Assembly (NCBI RefSeq): GCF_014205135.1
Contig: NZ_JACHMY010000001.1
Span: 7,626,001-7,690,000, forward strand
DNA length: 64,000 bases
DNA from: Kribbella italica
GTDB taxonomy: Bacteria; Actinomycetota; Actinomycetes; Propionibacteriales; Kribbellaceae
Direction: 5' to 3'
In this document: positions 17,653-24,886 of the stretch, one piece after another
How positions within the stretch are numbered: position 1 is the stretch's first letter
How the letters are laid out: every line of letters starts with the position of its first letter
Position numbers and translations under genes: made by a program
The notes under the pieces: model-generated
Told to the model about the DNA's origin: nothing
The model's database searches: none
The model's input: the letters and a program-made list of their open reading frames with translations, nothing else

Positions 17653-18216
17653 TTACTCGGGGCGGCTGCGGTAGGTGAGGAGGCCTTCTACTCCGCGGAG
17701 GAAGGTTTCGCGGATCGGCTTCGGGTCGGAGAGGCAGCCGGCGGTCATCGCGCCGTCGCGCAGCATCACGAAGTGCCGGGCGGCGGGCTCGGGGTCGGGT
17801 TTGCCGGTGGCGGTGAAGAGCTCGGTGACGGCGGTCAGGAACCACTGGCGGTGCTCGAGGACCGCTCGGTGCACCGGGTGCGCGGGGTCGGGGTACTCGG
17901 CGGCGGCGTTGAGGAACGCGCAGCCGCGGAAGCCGGGGCGCTGGATGTCGTCGGCGATCGACCCGGCGACCGCCCGGATGGCCTCGTCCGGGTCCGGGTG
18001 CTCGGTCCGCGCGGCTTTCGTCCGGGCCCGGATCGCGTCGTCGGCCTGGGTGAGGTAGGCGACGATCAGGTCGTCCTTGCCCGGGAAGTGCCGGTAGAGC
18101 GTGGCGCGCGTCACCTGGGCCTCGGCGATCACCCGGTCGATGCCGACCGCGTGCAGGCCGTCGGCGTAGAACAGCCCGGAGGCCGTGCTGAGCAGCCGCG
18201 TCCGTGCTTCCGACAT
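17653..18216 (-). CDS. TetR-family repressor
   Basis: A 187-residue TetR protein with helix-turn-helix GIDRVIAEAQVTRATLYRHFPGKDDL and a C-terminal ligand domain of the type with a conserved Cys (GFRGCAFLNAAAEYPDP), seen in the YxaF/LmrA-like group. GGAGAG precedes the ATG at 18216. It is divergent from the membrane protein/FAD oxidoreductase/Ohr genes, with two operator-like elements between, and probably represses them. The single conserved Cys could make it redox-responsive, which is speculation. Confidence 0.9.
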   Translation of the reverse strand: MSEARTRLLSTASGLFYADGLHAVGIDRVIAEAQVTRATLYRHFPGKDDLIVAYLTQADDAIRARTKAARTEHPDPDEAIRAVAGSIADDIQRPGFRGCAFLNAAAEYPDPAHPVHRAVLEHRQWFLTAVTELFTATGKPDPEPAARHFVMLRDGAMTAGCLSDPKPIRETFLRGVEGLLTYRSRPE

Positions 18217-18259
18217 TCGTCTCTCCTCTTCCGCGCTGGTCCTCCCGAGGTTAGCAGAC

Positions 18260-18321
18260 AGAACGATCGGTCTTGACAAGACCGAGTGCTGTGCCGCACG
18301 CTCAGGTAGACCGATCGTTCT
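18260..18321. promoter_or_regulatory. Paired TetR operators in divergent promoter
   Basis: AGAACGATCGGTCT (18260-18273) and AGACCGATCGTTCT (18308-18321) are exact reverse complements, each a near-palindrome around CGATCG. One lies beside each of the two divergent genes, as expected if one repressor controls both. A TTGACA hexamer follows the first copy at 18273-18278. Confidence 0.8.
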
Positions 18322-18355
18322 ATCTACAGAGCTTCCTTCCGAGAGAGTGATTTCG

Positions 18356-18931
18356 ATGTCCAGTTCGTCCGAAGCCGTCGCGGCCGACCGCACGGCGGCC
18401 GGCCACACCCCGACCCTGCGCACCCTGTACTTCGTCCGCTTCGGATTCGCGGTGGTCTGGGCCGTCCTCGTGATGGCGGTCGCCTCGACGATCAATCCGG
18501 GCGTGGCCGTCCTGCTGGTGCTCTACCCCCTGTTCGACGTCGCCGCCGCGGTGGTCGACGTTCGCTCCTCGGGCGCCGGCCGGACGCGGACGCCGCTCTA
18601 CATCAACATGGCCCTGAGCCTGCTCACCGCGATCGGGCTGGGGATCGCCGCCACGTCCGGCATCCCGAGCGTGCTCCGGGTGTGGGGCGTCTGGGCCGTC
18701 ACCGCCGGGATCGTCCAGCTGATCGTCGCGCTCCTGCGCTACCGGCTGGGCGGCCAGTGGCCGATGATCCTCAGCGGCGGCATCTCCGTCCTGGCCGGCA
18801 GCAGTTTCGTCCTGATGGCGGGCGGCGCGAACCCCTCGCTGACCACGGTCGCCGGCTACGCGATCCTGGGTGGCGTCTTCTTCCTGATCTCCGCGATCCG
18901 GCTGCACCGGCTCGCCGCGAAGGCGGTCTGA
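18356..18931 (+). CDS. HdeD/DUF308-like membrane protein
   Basis: A 191-residue protein with six hydrophobic segments in two sets of three, the layout of HdeD/DUF308 proteins, and a short polar N-terminus. No catalytic residues are apparent and the role is unknown; HdeD itself is an acid-resistance membrane protein. The ATG at 18356 follows GAGAGAGTGA. It is the first gene of the unit repressed by the neighbouring TetR and ends 1 nt before the oxidoreductase gene. Confidence 0.75.
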   Translation: MSSSSEAVAADRTAAGHTPTLRTLYFVRFGFAVVWAVLVMAVASTINPGVAVLLVLYPLFDVAAAVVDVRSSGAGRTRTPLYINMALSLLTAIGLGIAATSGIPSVLRVWGVWAVTAGIVQLIVALLRYRLGGQWPMILSGGISVLAGSSFVLMAGGANPSLTTVAGYAILGGVFFLISAIRLHRLAAKAV

Positions 18932-18932
18932 C

Positions 18933-20387
18933 ATGACCAGCACGGGCGTGGGTACCGAGTACGACGTGGTGATCATCGGCGCCGGGCCGGTCGGTGAGAA
19001 CGTGGCCGACCGGGTGGTGCAGGGCGGCCTCACCGCGGCCGTCGTGGAACGCGAACTCGTCGGCGGGGAGTGCTCGTACTGGGCCTGTATGCCGACGAAG
19101 GCCCTGCTGCGCGACGCTGCCGCCGTACGGGCCGCGCGTGCGCTGCCGGCCGCGGGGCAGCTCGTCAACGGTGCGTTGGACCCGGCCGCGGTGCTGGCCC
19201 GGCGGGACCGTTTCACTTCCGGCTGGGACGACTCCGGCCAGGCCGACTGGCTGAGCCAGGCCGGGATCACCCTGGTTCGCGGGCACGGACGGATCACCGG
19301 GACGCGAGAGGTCACGGTCGCTCAGGCCGATGGCACGACGACGTTGCGAGCCCGCCGTGCGGTCGTGATCGCGACCGGCAGCAGCGCGCACTTGCCGCCC
19401 GTCCGCGGCCTGGCCGACGTGGTGCCGTGGACGAGCCGGGAAGCCGCCGCGGTCCGCGCCGTACCGAAGCGGTTGGCGATCATCGGCGGCGGGGTGGTCG
19501 GGTCCGAGATGGCGACGGCGTACGGCGCTCTCGGGGCGCAGGTGACCCTCGTTTCCCAGAGCCGGCTGCTGCCGGGGGTCGAGGCGTTCGCCGGTGAGCA
19601 GGTCGCCGACGCTCTGCGGGCGGCCGGGGTGAAGCTGCACCTGAACGTCGACGCCGTCGACGCCGTACGGGACGGATCCGGCGCAGTGCACCTGACGCTG
19701 TCCGACCGGACGGTCGTCGATGCGGACGAGGTGCTCGTCGCCACCGGCCGCAGGCCCAACACCGATGACGTCGGTCTGGACAGCCTCGGGCTCACCCCTG
19801 GGCGTTGGCTGCGCGTCGACGATTCGCTCGCGGTGACCGACGAGGCCGGCAGGCCTGTCGACGGCGGATGGCTGTACGCCGCCGGAGACGTGAACCAGCG
19901 CGCCGTACTGACGCATCACGGCAAGTACCAGGCGCGGGCGCTCGGCGACGCGATCGCCGCCCGGGCGCGCGGTCAGGAAGCCGACCTGAGCCCGTACGGG
20001 CGCCACGCGGTCACGGCCGACGAACGGGCCGTCACCCAGGTGATCTTCACCGACCCCGAGGTCGCGGCCGTCGGACTGACCGCGGACGACGCGGTGGCGG
20101 CCGGCCGGAAGATCCGGATCGTCGACCAGGACCTCGGCGCGATCGCCGGCGCCGTCCTGCACGCCGACGGCTACCGGGGACAGGCCCGGATGGTCGTCGA
20201 CGACGAACGCAACGTCCTGATCGGCTTCACCGCGGTCGGGCCTGACGTCGCCGAGCTCCTGCACGCGGCGACCGTCGCGATCACGGGGGAGGTCCCGCTG
20301 GACCGCCTCTGGCACGCGGTTCCGGCGTACCCGACCATCAGTGAGGTCTGGCTGCGGCTCCTCGAGACCGACGGCCGGGACCGGTAG
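18933..20387 (+). CDS. FAD/NAD(P)-dependent disulfide oxidoreductase
   Basis: A 484-residue flavoprotein of the dihydrolipoamide dehydrogenase/mercuric reductase class. The FAD-binding GAGPVG is at residues 16-21, the redox motif is GECSYWACMPTK with Cys47 and Cys52, the NAD(P) Rossmann loop is IIGGGVVGSE, and the C-terminal dimerisation domain ends HAVPAYPTISEVWLRLL, where the usual HxHPT is altered. The unusual redox motif differs from LPD (GTCLNxGCIPSK), so it may act on another small disulfide or quinone. Coexpression with Ohr suggests a role in thiol or peroxide stress. Confidence 0.88.
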   Translation: MTSTGVGTEYDVVIIGAGPVGENVADRVVQGGLTAAVVERELVGGECSYWACMPTKALLRDAAAVRAARALPAAGQLVNGALDPAAVLARRDRFTSGWDDSGQADWLSQAGITLVRGHGRITGTREVTVAQADGTTTLRARRAVVIATGSSAHLPPVRGLADVVPWTSREAAAVRAVPKRLAIIGGGVVGSEMATAYGALGAQVTLVSQSRLLPGVEAFAGEQVADALRAAGVKLHLNVDAVDAVRDGSGAVHLTLSDRTVVDADEVLVATGRRPNTDDVGLDSLGLTPGRWLRVDDSLAVTDEAGRPVDGGWLYAAGDVNQRAVLTHHGKYQARALGDAIAARARGQEADLSPYGRHAVTADERAVTQVIFTDPEVAAVGLTADDAVAAGRKIRIVDQDLGAIAGAVLHADGYRGQARMVVDDERNVLIGFTAVGPDVAELLHAATVAITGEVPLDRLWHAVPAYPTISEVWLRLLETDGRDR

Positions 20388-20416
20388 AAACCCAACCACG
20401 CAAGGGAGAACTCACC

Positions 20417-20848
20417 ATGTCCGAATCCATCTACACGGCAGTTGCCACCTCGACCGGAGACGGCAGGGCAGGAGGACGGGCGGCCACCGACGACGGCCTG
20501 CTCGACCTCACCCTCGCTGTTCCGCGCGAGATGGGCGGCCCCGGCGGTGGCACGAACCCCGAACAGCTCTTCGCCGCCGGCTGGGCGTCCTGCTTCCACT
20601 CCGCGCTGAAGGCTGTCGCCGCCGCCCAGAAGATCACCGTGACCGACTCGGCGGTCGTCGCCGAGATCAGCCTGCACCCCACCGAGGAAGGCGGATTCAA
20701 CCTCGCGGCCGCCCTGCACGTGGAGCTGGGCGGAGTCGACCAGGCCACCGCCGACACCCTCGTCGCGGCAGCGCACGAGGTCTGCCCCTACTCGAACGCG
20801 ACCCGCAACAACATCCCGGTCACCGTCGACGCCACCACCGCGGCCTGA
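20417..20848 (+). CDS. ohr: Organic hydroperoxide reductase
   Basis: A 143-residue Ohr/OsmC protein. The peroxidatic Cys59 lies in ASCFHSAL and the resolving Cys123 in VCPYSNATR, both typical of the Ohr subgroup, which reduces lipid and organic hydroperoxides with dihydrolipoyl protein thiols as reductant. AAGGGAG lies before the ATG at 20417. It follows a dihydrolipoamide-dehydrogenase-like flavoprotein by 29 nt, which fits a shared reducing pathway. No OhrR is adjacent; the TetR upstream is the likely regulator. Confidence 0.95.
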   Translation: MSESIYTAVATSTGDGRAGGRAATDDGLLDLTLAVPREMGGPGGGTNPEQLFAAGWASCFHSALKAVAAAQKITVTDSAVVAEISLHPTEEGGFNLAAALHVELGGVDQATADTLVAAAHEVCPYSNATRNNIPVTVDATTAA

Positions 20849-20855
20849 ACGCGGT

Positions 20856-20898
20856 CGAGCACGGACGCGCCGTGGGGCGGGCGGCGCGTCCGTGCTCG
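20856..20898. terminator. Terminator after ohr
   Basis: A 17 bp perfect stem (20856-20872 with 20882-20898) and a 9 nt loop directly follows the ohr stop. Confidence 0.85.
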
Positions 20899-20950
20899 GG
20901 GAGAGCAGCGCGCGGCAAGTGCTCGGCCGCAACGCTTTCCGGGGGAGTAC

Positions 20951-20992
20951 TCCGGCTCGGAACCGTCCCCTGCCGGGCGGTTCCGAGCCGGA
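20951..20992. terminator. Terminator of the snapalysin gene
   Basis: A 15 bp perfect stem (20951-20965 with 20978-20992) and a 12 nt loop lies just past the snapalysin stop in its direction of transcription. Confidence 0.8.
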
Positions 20993-21003
20993 GGTTCAGG
21001 GGG

Positions 21004-21645
21004 TCAGCGCTTGGCGAAGCCGTTGGCCCACAGGGAGTTGACCCGGGAGCGCTCGTTGGCGTCCGGGTTCGGGTTGGTGCAGGACGGGCCGGGGCCACCG
21101 CCGGACATCAGTTCGCTGCAGGGGCCGGAGTAGTGGTCGGGCAGGCCGAGCACGTGGCCGGTCTCGTGGGCGGTGATGCGCAGCGGGTCGTACTGCTGGG
21201 CCTGGGCGTAGTCCAGGAAGATGTAGCCGCTGCCGTGGCCGTCGGTCGACGCGTACGAGCCGCGCGGGTCGTTGCCCTCGGTGTAGTAGAAGTCGTAGTT
21301 GCTGCCCTCGACGAGGGTGACGTTGCTGACCGAGGAGTTCCAGATCGACGTGCTGGACGAGATCAGGGACGCGAAGGTCGGGGCATCGACGGCGTACGTG
21401 ACGGTGACGGCGGCGGCCTTGTTGCCGGCCTTGGCCTGCTTGGCCTTGGCGGACTTCATCACGGCCTCGTAGAACGCCTTGGTGGCGGCGGCGTCCTGCG
21501 GTGAACCGGTGTACGCGGCGATCGAGGACGGCGAGCTGGTGGCCGGCGCGGGCGCCGACTGTGCGGGGGCGGCGGCGAAGGCGGGGACTGCCAGGGCCGC
21601 GGCGGCCAGACCGGCCAGCGAACTCAGGATACGGCGATGCGACAT
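21004..21645 (-). CDS. snpA: Secreted snapalysin (M7 zinc metalloprotease)
   Basis: A 213-residue secreted protease with a Sec signal peptide (residues 1-28, MSHRRILSSLAGLAAAALAVPAFA), a propeptide of about 50 residues, and a catalytic domain with the zinc motif HETGHVLGLPD (His160, Glu161, His164, Asp170). The Asp as third ligand is diagnostic of M7 snapalysins. Two Cys pairs flank GPCSELMSGGGPGPSC. In Streptomyces the small neutral protease is controlled by a LysR regulator next door; here none is adjacent, SoxR being the nearest upstream gene. Confidence 0.93.
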   Translation of the reverse strand: MSHRRILSSLAGLAAAALAVPAFAAAPAQSAPAPATSSPSSIAAYTGSPQDAAATKAFYEAVMKSAKAKQAKAGNKAAAVTVTYAVDAPTFASLISSSTSIWNSSVSNVTLVEGSNYDFYYTEGNDPRGSYASTDGHGSGYIFLDYAQAQQYDPLRITAHETGHVLGLPDHYSGPCSELMSGGGPGPSCTNPNPDANERSRVNSLWANGFAKR

Positions 21646-21889
21646 GGGAGGGCCTCACTCCGGATCTGTGGCGGAAAGCGACCAGCGGATCACTGATCGC
21701 TACAGATCGGGATGTTGCCAAGCCGGGACGTAATCCACACCAGATCGGGAAGAAGTCGGGGGTTAACCCTCGTTCGCCGACACAGGTCGTATGACAGTCA
21801 TAACCGCGCGCCTATGCCGGGTCCGGTGAGCGGACGCGGGGCAGGGCAACGACCGGATGCCGGGGTTCCGGGCCGCGGGCAACCGGCAG

Positions 21890-22360
21890 CTAGTCGGGGA
21901 TCCCGACGTTGAGAATGCGGGCGCCGGGGCCGCGCTCGGCCAGCCGGTCGGACTTGTTGTAGAGGTTGCAGCGTTGCAGGCTGAGGCACCCGCAGCCGAT
22001 GCAGCCGTCGAGGTCGTCGCGCAGGCGCTCCAGCTCGTCGATCCGCTCGTCGAGACGGCTGCGCCAGGATTTGGACAGCCGGCTCCAGTCCGCGCGGGTC
22101 GGCGTGCGGTCGTCAGGGAGCGAGTCCAGCGCCTGCTTGATCTCCGACAGTGCCAGCCCGACCCGCTGCGCGGCCTGTACGAACGCGATCCGCCGCAGCG
22201 TGCTGCGCTGGTACTGGCGCTGGTTGCCCGAGGTGCGTCGCGAGCTGATCAGACCCTGGTCCTCGTAGAACCGCAGCGCCGATGCGGCCACCCCCGAGCG
22301 GCCCGCGATCTCCCCGATCGAGAGCCAGTGGTCCTTGCTGGGAACGTTCTCCTGCGCCAT
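21890..22360 (-). CDS. soxR: Redox-sensing regulator
   Basis: A 156-residue MerR-family protein with N-terminal helix-turn-helix (SIGEIAGRSGVAASALRFYEDQGL), dimerisation helix, and the [2Fe-2S] cluster ligands Cys120, Cys123, Cys125 and Cys131, matching E. coli SoxR spacing. Oxidation of the cluster by redox-cycling compounds activates transcription; actinobacterial SoxR typically answers endogenous quinones or phenazines. No soxS is expected. A SoxR-like dyad lies 29 bp upstream, and a TAGGGT hexamer ends 6 nt before the ATG. Confidence 0.95.
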   Translation of the reverse strand: MAQENVPSKDHWLSIGEIAGRSGVAASALRFYEDQGLISSRRTSGNQRQYQRSTLRRIAFVQAAQRVGLALSEIKQALDSLPDDRTPTRADWSRLSKSWRSRLDERIDELERLRDDLDGCIGCGCLSLQRCNLYNKSDRLAERGPGARILNVGIPD

Positions 22361-22388
22361 GTCCTCACCCTAGGAGACCCACGCAAGA

Positions 22389-22406
22389 CCTGAAGCTCCC
22401 TTGAGC
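22389..22406. promoter_or_regulatory. SoxR box candidate
   Basis: On the minus strand GCTCAAGGGAGCTTCAGG matches the known SoxR box CCTCAAGTTAACTTGAGG at 13 of 18 positions, including the CTCAAG half exactly. It overlaps the -35 region of the soxR promoter, which suggests autoregulation. Confidence 0.6.
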
Positions 22407-22709
22407 CTCGTCCGCCCGTACGACGCCCGCGGCCGGGGTGGTTGCTGCCTGTGGTCAGGCTGGTCCCGGAGTCGGGGTATACTTCTTGGCGTCGGTGCGC
22501 GCGTCGCGTCACCAGAGCATTTCCCAGGCGCTCCGACCCGTCGGTTTCGGCAACCCGCTGAAAATGATCCGGCGACATGGGTGCAACGCGATAGCACCCG
22601 CAGGTCGATGCCTAATCTCCTGCCAGCACCGAATTCCGGCCACGATTCGTGGCCGGCGCTTGTGTGTGGGCGATCCGGCATCGGGCCGTGACGTTGAGAG
22701 AGAGATTGC
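22407..22709 (+). other. Promoter and structured 5' leader of the helicase gene
   Basis: No gene is supported in this stretch. A TATACT hexamer at 22478-22483 would give a leader of about 220 nt. The leader holds a GGGTGC/GCACCC hairpin (22579-22599) and a strong CCGGCCACGA/TCGTGGCCGG hairpin (22636-22656). Long structured leaders are common in front of cold-shock RNA helicase genes, so thermal or translational autoregulation is plausible but unproven. Confidence 0.5.
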
Positions 22710-24833
22710 GTGTCCCAGCACCACCAGGACCAGTTTGTCCCGAACGACGGCGCCGACGCCGGTGATCGGGTGAAGAAGCCGCGCCACAAGAAGTTCCAGA
22801 CCCAGTCGTACGGCGAGCGGATGGCCGCGGGCGAGGTCGCCCAGAACACCGCGTCCCGCGAGGCCCGCGGTGAGGTCCGCGACGACACCCGGCTCGAGCG
22901 CCGGGGCGGCCCCAGCCAGTACTCCGACCGTGGTTCGCGGGACAGCGGCAACGACCGCAAGTACGGCGAGCGCGGCACCCGTGGCGGCGGCACCAGCTAC
23001 CGCGACAACCGGAACGGCGGCACCGACAACCGCACCGGGAGCAGCAGCAACTACCGCGGCGGTTCGGACAACCGGACCGGCAACTACCGCGGCAACGACA
23101 ACCGCACCGGCGGTAGCAGCAACTACCGCGGCAACGACCGTCGCGACGACCGTCCGGTGAAGGGCTACCGCGCGGAGCGTCCGGCGAACTCGGACCGCGG
23201 CGACCGCCCGCAGTACCAGCAGCGCACCGACCGGCCGCAGTTCGACCGGAACGACCGCAACGAGCGTCCGCAGTTCGACCGGAACGACCGCAACGACCGG
23301 CCGCAGTACGACCGGAACGACCGGGGCGACCGTCCGTCGTACCAGCGGAGCGAGCGTTCGGACGCCCCGCGTCGCGAGTTCGACCGTGGTGAGCGGCCGT
23401 CGTACCAGCGCAGCGAGCGCCCGCAGTACGACCGGACCGAGCGTCCGGCGTACCAGAAGGCAGAGCGCCCGGCCGAGCAGCCGGTCGATCTCGGCACGGT
23501 TGCGGAGGGCAATGAGTTCGCCGCCCTTGGTCTCGCGCCGCGGCTCGTTCAGCGGCTCGCTCGTGAGGGCATCGACAAGCCGTTCCCGATCCAGGCCGCG
23601 ACCATCCCGGACGCGCTGTCCGGCAAGGACGTGCTCGGTCGCGGGCAGACCGGCTCCGGCAAGACCCTCGGCTTCGGGCTCCCGACGCTGATGCGGCTGG
23701 CCGGTGGTCACATCGAGTCGCGCCGTCCGCGCGGCATGATCCTGGTGCCGACCCGTGAGCTCGCGATGCAGGTGCACGACGCGCTCGAGCCGCTGGCCCA
23801 CGTGATGGGTGTCTCGGTCAAGCTGATCGCCGGTGGCCTGCCCTACCCGAAGCAGATCGACGCGCTGCGTCGTGGTGTCGACCTGCTGATCGCCACTCCC
23901 GGCCGGCTGATCGACCTGTGCGAGCAGGGCGCCGCCGACCTCGGTGCGGTCGAGATCGCGGTCCTCGACGAGGCCGACCACATGTGCGACATGGGCTTCA
24001 TGCCGGCGGTCACCACGCTGCTCGACATGACCCCGAAGGATGGCCAGCGCCTGCTGTTCTCGGCGACGCTGGACAACGACGTCGACACGATCGTGAAGAC
24101 CTACCTGAAGGACCCGGTCACGCACTCGACCGAGTCCGGCCAGGCCACGGTCTCCACGATGGAGCACCACCTGCTCGTCATCGAGCCGGGGCACAAGCAG
24201 TCGCTGACGGCCGAGCTGGCCAGCCGCGACGGCCGCACCATCGTCTTCGTCCGGACCAAGCTGGGCGCCGACCGCGTCGCCACCCAGCTGCGCGACCGTG
24301 GCGTGATGGCCGCGGCGCTGCACGGCGGCCTGACCCAGGGCGCGCGCAACCGCACCCTGGAGCAGTTCAAGGACGGTTCCGTACCGGTGCTGGTGGCAAC
24401 GGACGTCGCCGCTCGCGGCATTCACGTCGACGACGTCGGCCTGGTCGTCCAGGCCGACCCGCCGGCCGAGCACAAGGACTACCTGCACCGCGCGGGCCGT
24501 ACGGCGCGTGCCGGTGGCAAGGGCGCCGTCGTCACCCTGCTCCTGCCGCACCAGCGCCGGGGCATGATCCGGATGGCCGAGTCGGCCGGTGTCGCCACCG
24601 AGCCGGTGCGCGCGCGTCCGGGCGACGAGCTGGTGACCGGGCTGACCGGCGGCACCCGTCCGTCGGGCTACCCGGTCAAGCTGCCCGAGCCGAAGTTGAA
24701 GCGTTTCGGCAACAAGGGCGGTGGCGGCAAGCGGTACGGCAGCAACCGTCCGAGCGGCCGCAGCTTCGAGGGCCGTGGCGGCGACCGTGGTCGCCGTCCG
24801 GAGCGCAGCGGCGGCAAGTCCTTCCAGCGCTGA
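22710..24833 (+). CDS. DEAD-box RNA helicase with disordered N-terminal domain
   Basis: A 707-residue RNA helicase. The conserved core starts near residue 265: Q motif, Walker A GQTGSGKT, PTRELAMQ, DEAD at Asp420 (VLDEADHMCDMGF), SAT, and HRAGRTARAG. Its N-terminal quarter (residues 1-250) is unusual: RG/NYRG-type elements, then RPQFDRNDRN/RPSYQRSER repeats, with almost no hydrophobic residues. The C-terminus is also Arg/Gly-rich. Such extensions usually bind RNA and may drive condensate formation. The start is GTG at 22710 after GAGAGAGA. Role inferred: RNA unwinding in ribosome assembly, mRNA decay or cold adaptation. Confidence 0.92.
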   Translation: MSQHHQDQFVPNDGADAGDRVKKPRHKKFQTQSYGERMAAGEVAQNTASREARGEVRDDTRLERRGGPSQYSDRGSRDSGNDRKYGERGTRGGGTSYRDNRNGGTDNRTGSSSNYRGGSDNRTGNYRGNDNRTGGSSNYRGNDRRDDRPVKGYRAERPANSDRGDRPQYQQRTDRPQFDRNDRNERPQFDRNDRNDRPQYDRNDRGDRPSYQRSERSDAPRREFDRGERPSYQRSERPQYDRTERPAYQKAERPAEQPVDLGTVAEGNEFAALGLAPRLVQRLAREGIDKPFPIQAATIPDALSGKDVLGRGQTGSGKTLGFGLPTLMRLAGGHIESRRPRGMILVPTRELAMQVHDALEPLAHVMGVSVKLIAGGLPYPKQIDALRRGVDLLIATPGRLIDLCEQGAADLGAVEIAVLDEADHMCDMGFMPAVTTLLDMTPKDGQRLLFSATLDNDVDTIVKTYLKDPVTHSTESGQATVSTMEHHLLVIEPGHKQSLTAELASRDGRTIVFVRTKLGADRVATQLRDRGVMAAALHGGLTQGARNRTLEQFKDGSVPVLVATDVAARGIHVDDVGLVVQADPPAEHKDYLHRAGRTARAGGKGAVVTLLLPHQRRGMIRMAESAGVATEPVRARPGDELVTGLTGGTRPSGYPVKLPEPKLKRFGNKGGGGKRYGSNRPSGRSFEGRGGDRGRRPERSGGKSFQR
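23197..23475 (+). repeat. Tandem Arg/Asp/Asn/Gln-rich repeats in the helicase
   Basis: Imperfect in-frame repeats encode RPQ(F/Y)DRNDR(N/G) units followed by RPSYQRSER units. The DNA repeats (for example cgtccgcagttcgaccgg) are nearly identical and prone to slippage, so length polymorphism between strains is likely. Confidence 0.8.
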
Positions 24834-24843
24834 GCTGACGTAG

Positions 24844-24886
24844 AGGCCCGGTTTTCCCTGTGCACGCAGGGGAAACCGGGCCTTTT
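24844..24886. terminator. Bidirectional terminator between helicase and PLP enzyme
   Basis: A 17 bp stem with one G-T wobble (24844-24860 with 24867-24883), loop TGCACG, and a T run at 24883-24886 on the plus strand, in a 51 bp gap between convergent genes. Confidence 0.92.

Noticed and set aside
21663..21708. GATCTGT / ACAGATC 7 bp inverted arms upstream of snapalysin
   Set aside because: The arms are short with a 32 nt spacer and no regulator is adjacent; too weak to call an operator.
22509..24551. A 2 kb minus-strand open frame opposite the helicase, rich in Val/Thr/Ala repeats
   Set aside because: Its repeats are the reverse complement of the helicase's RPQFDRNDR repeats; all helicase motifs are on the plus strand.
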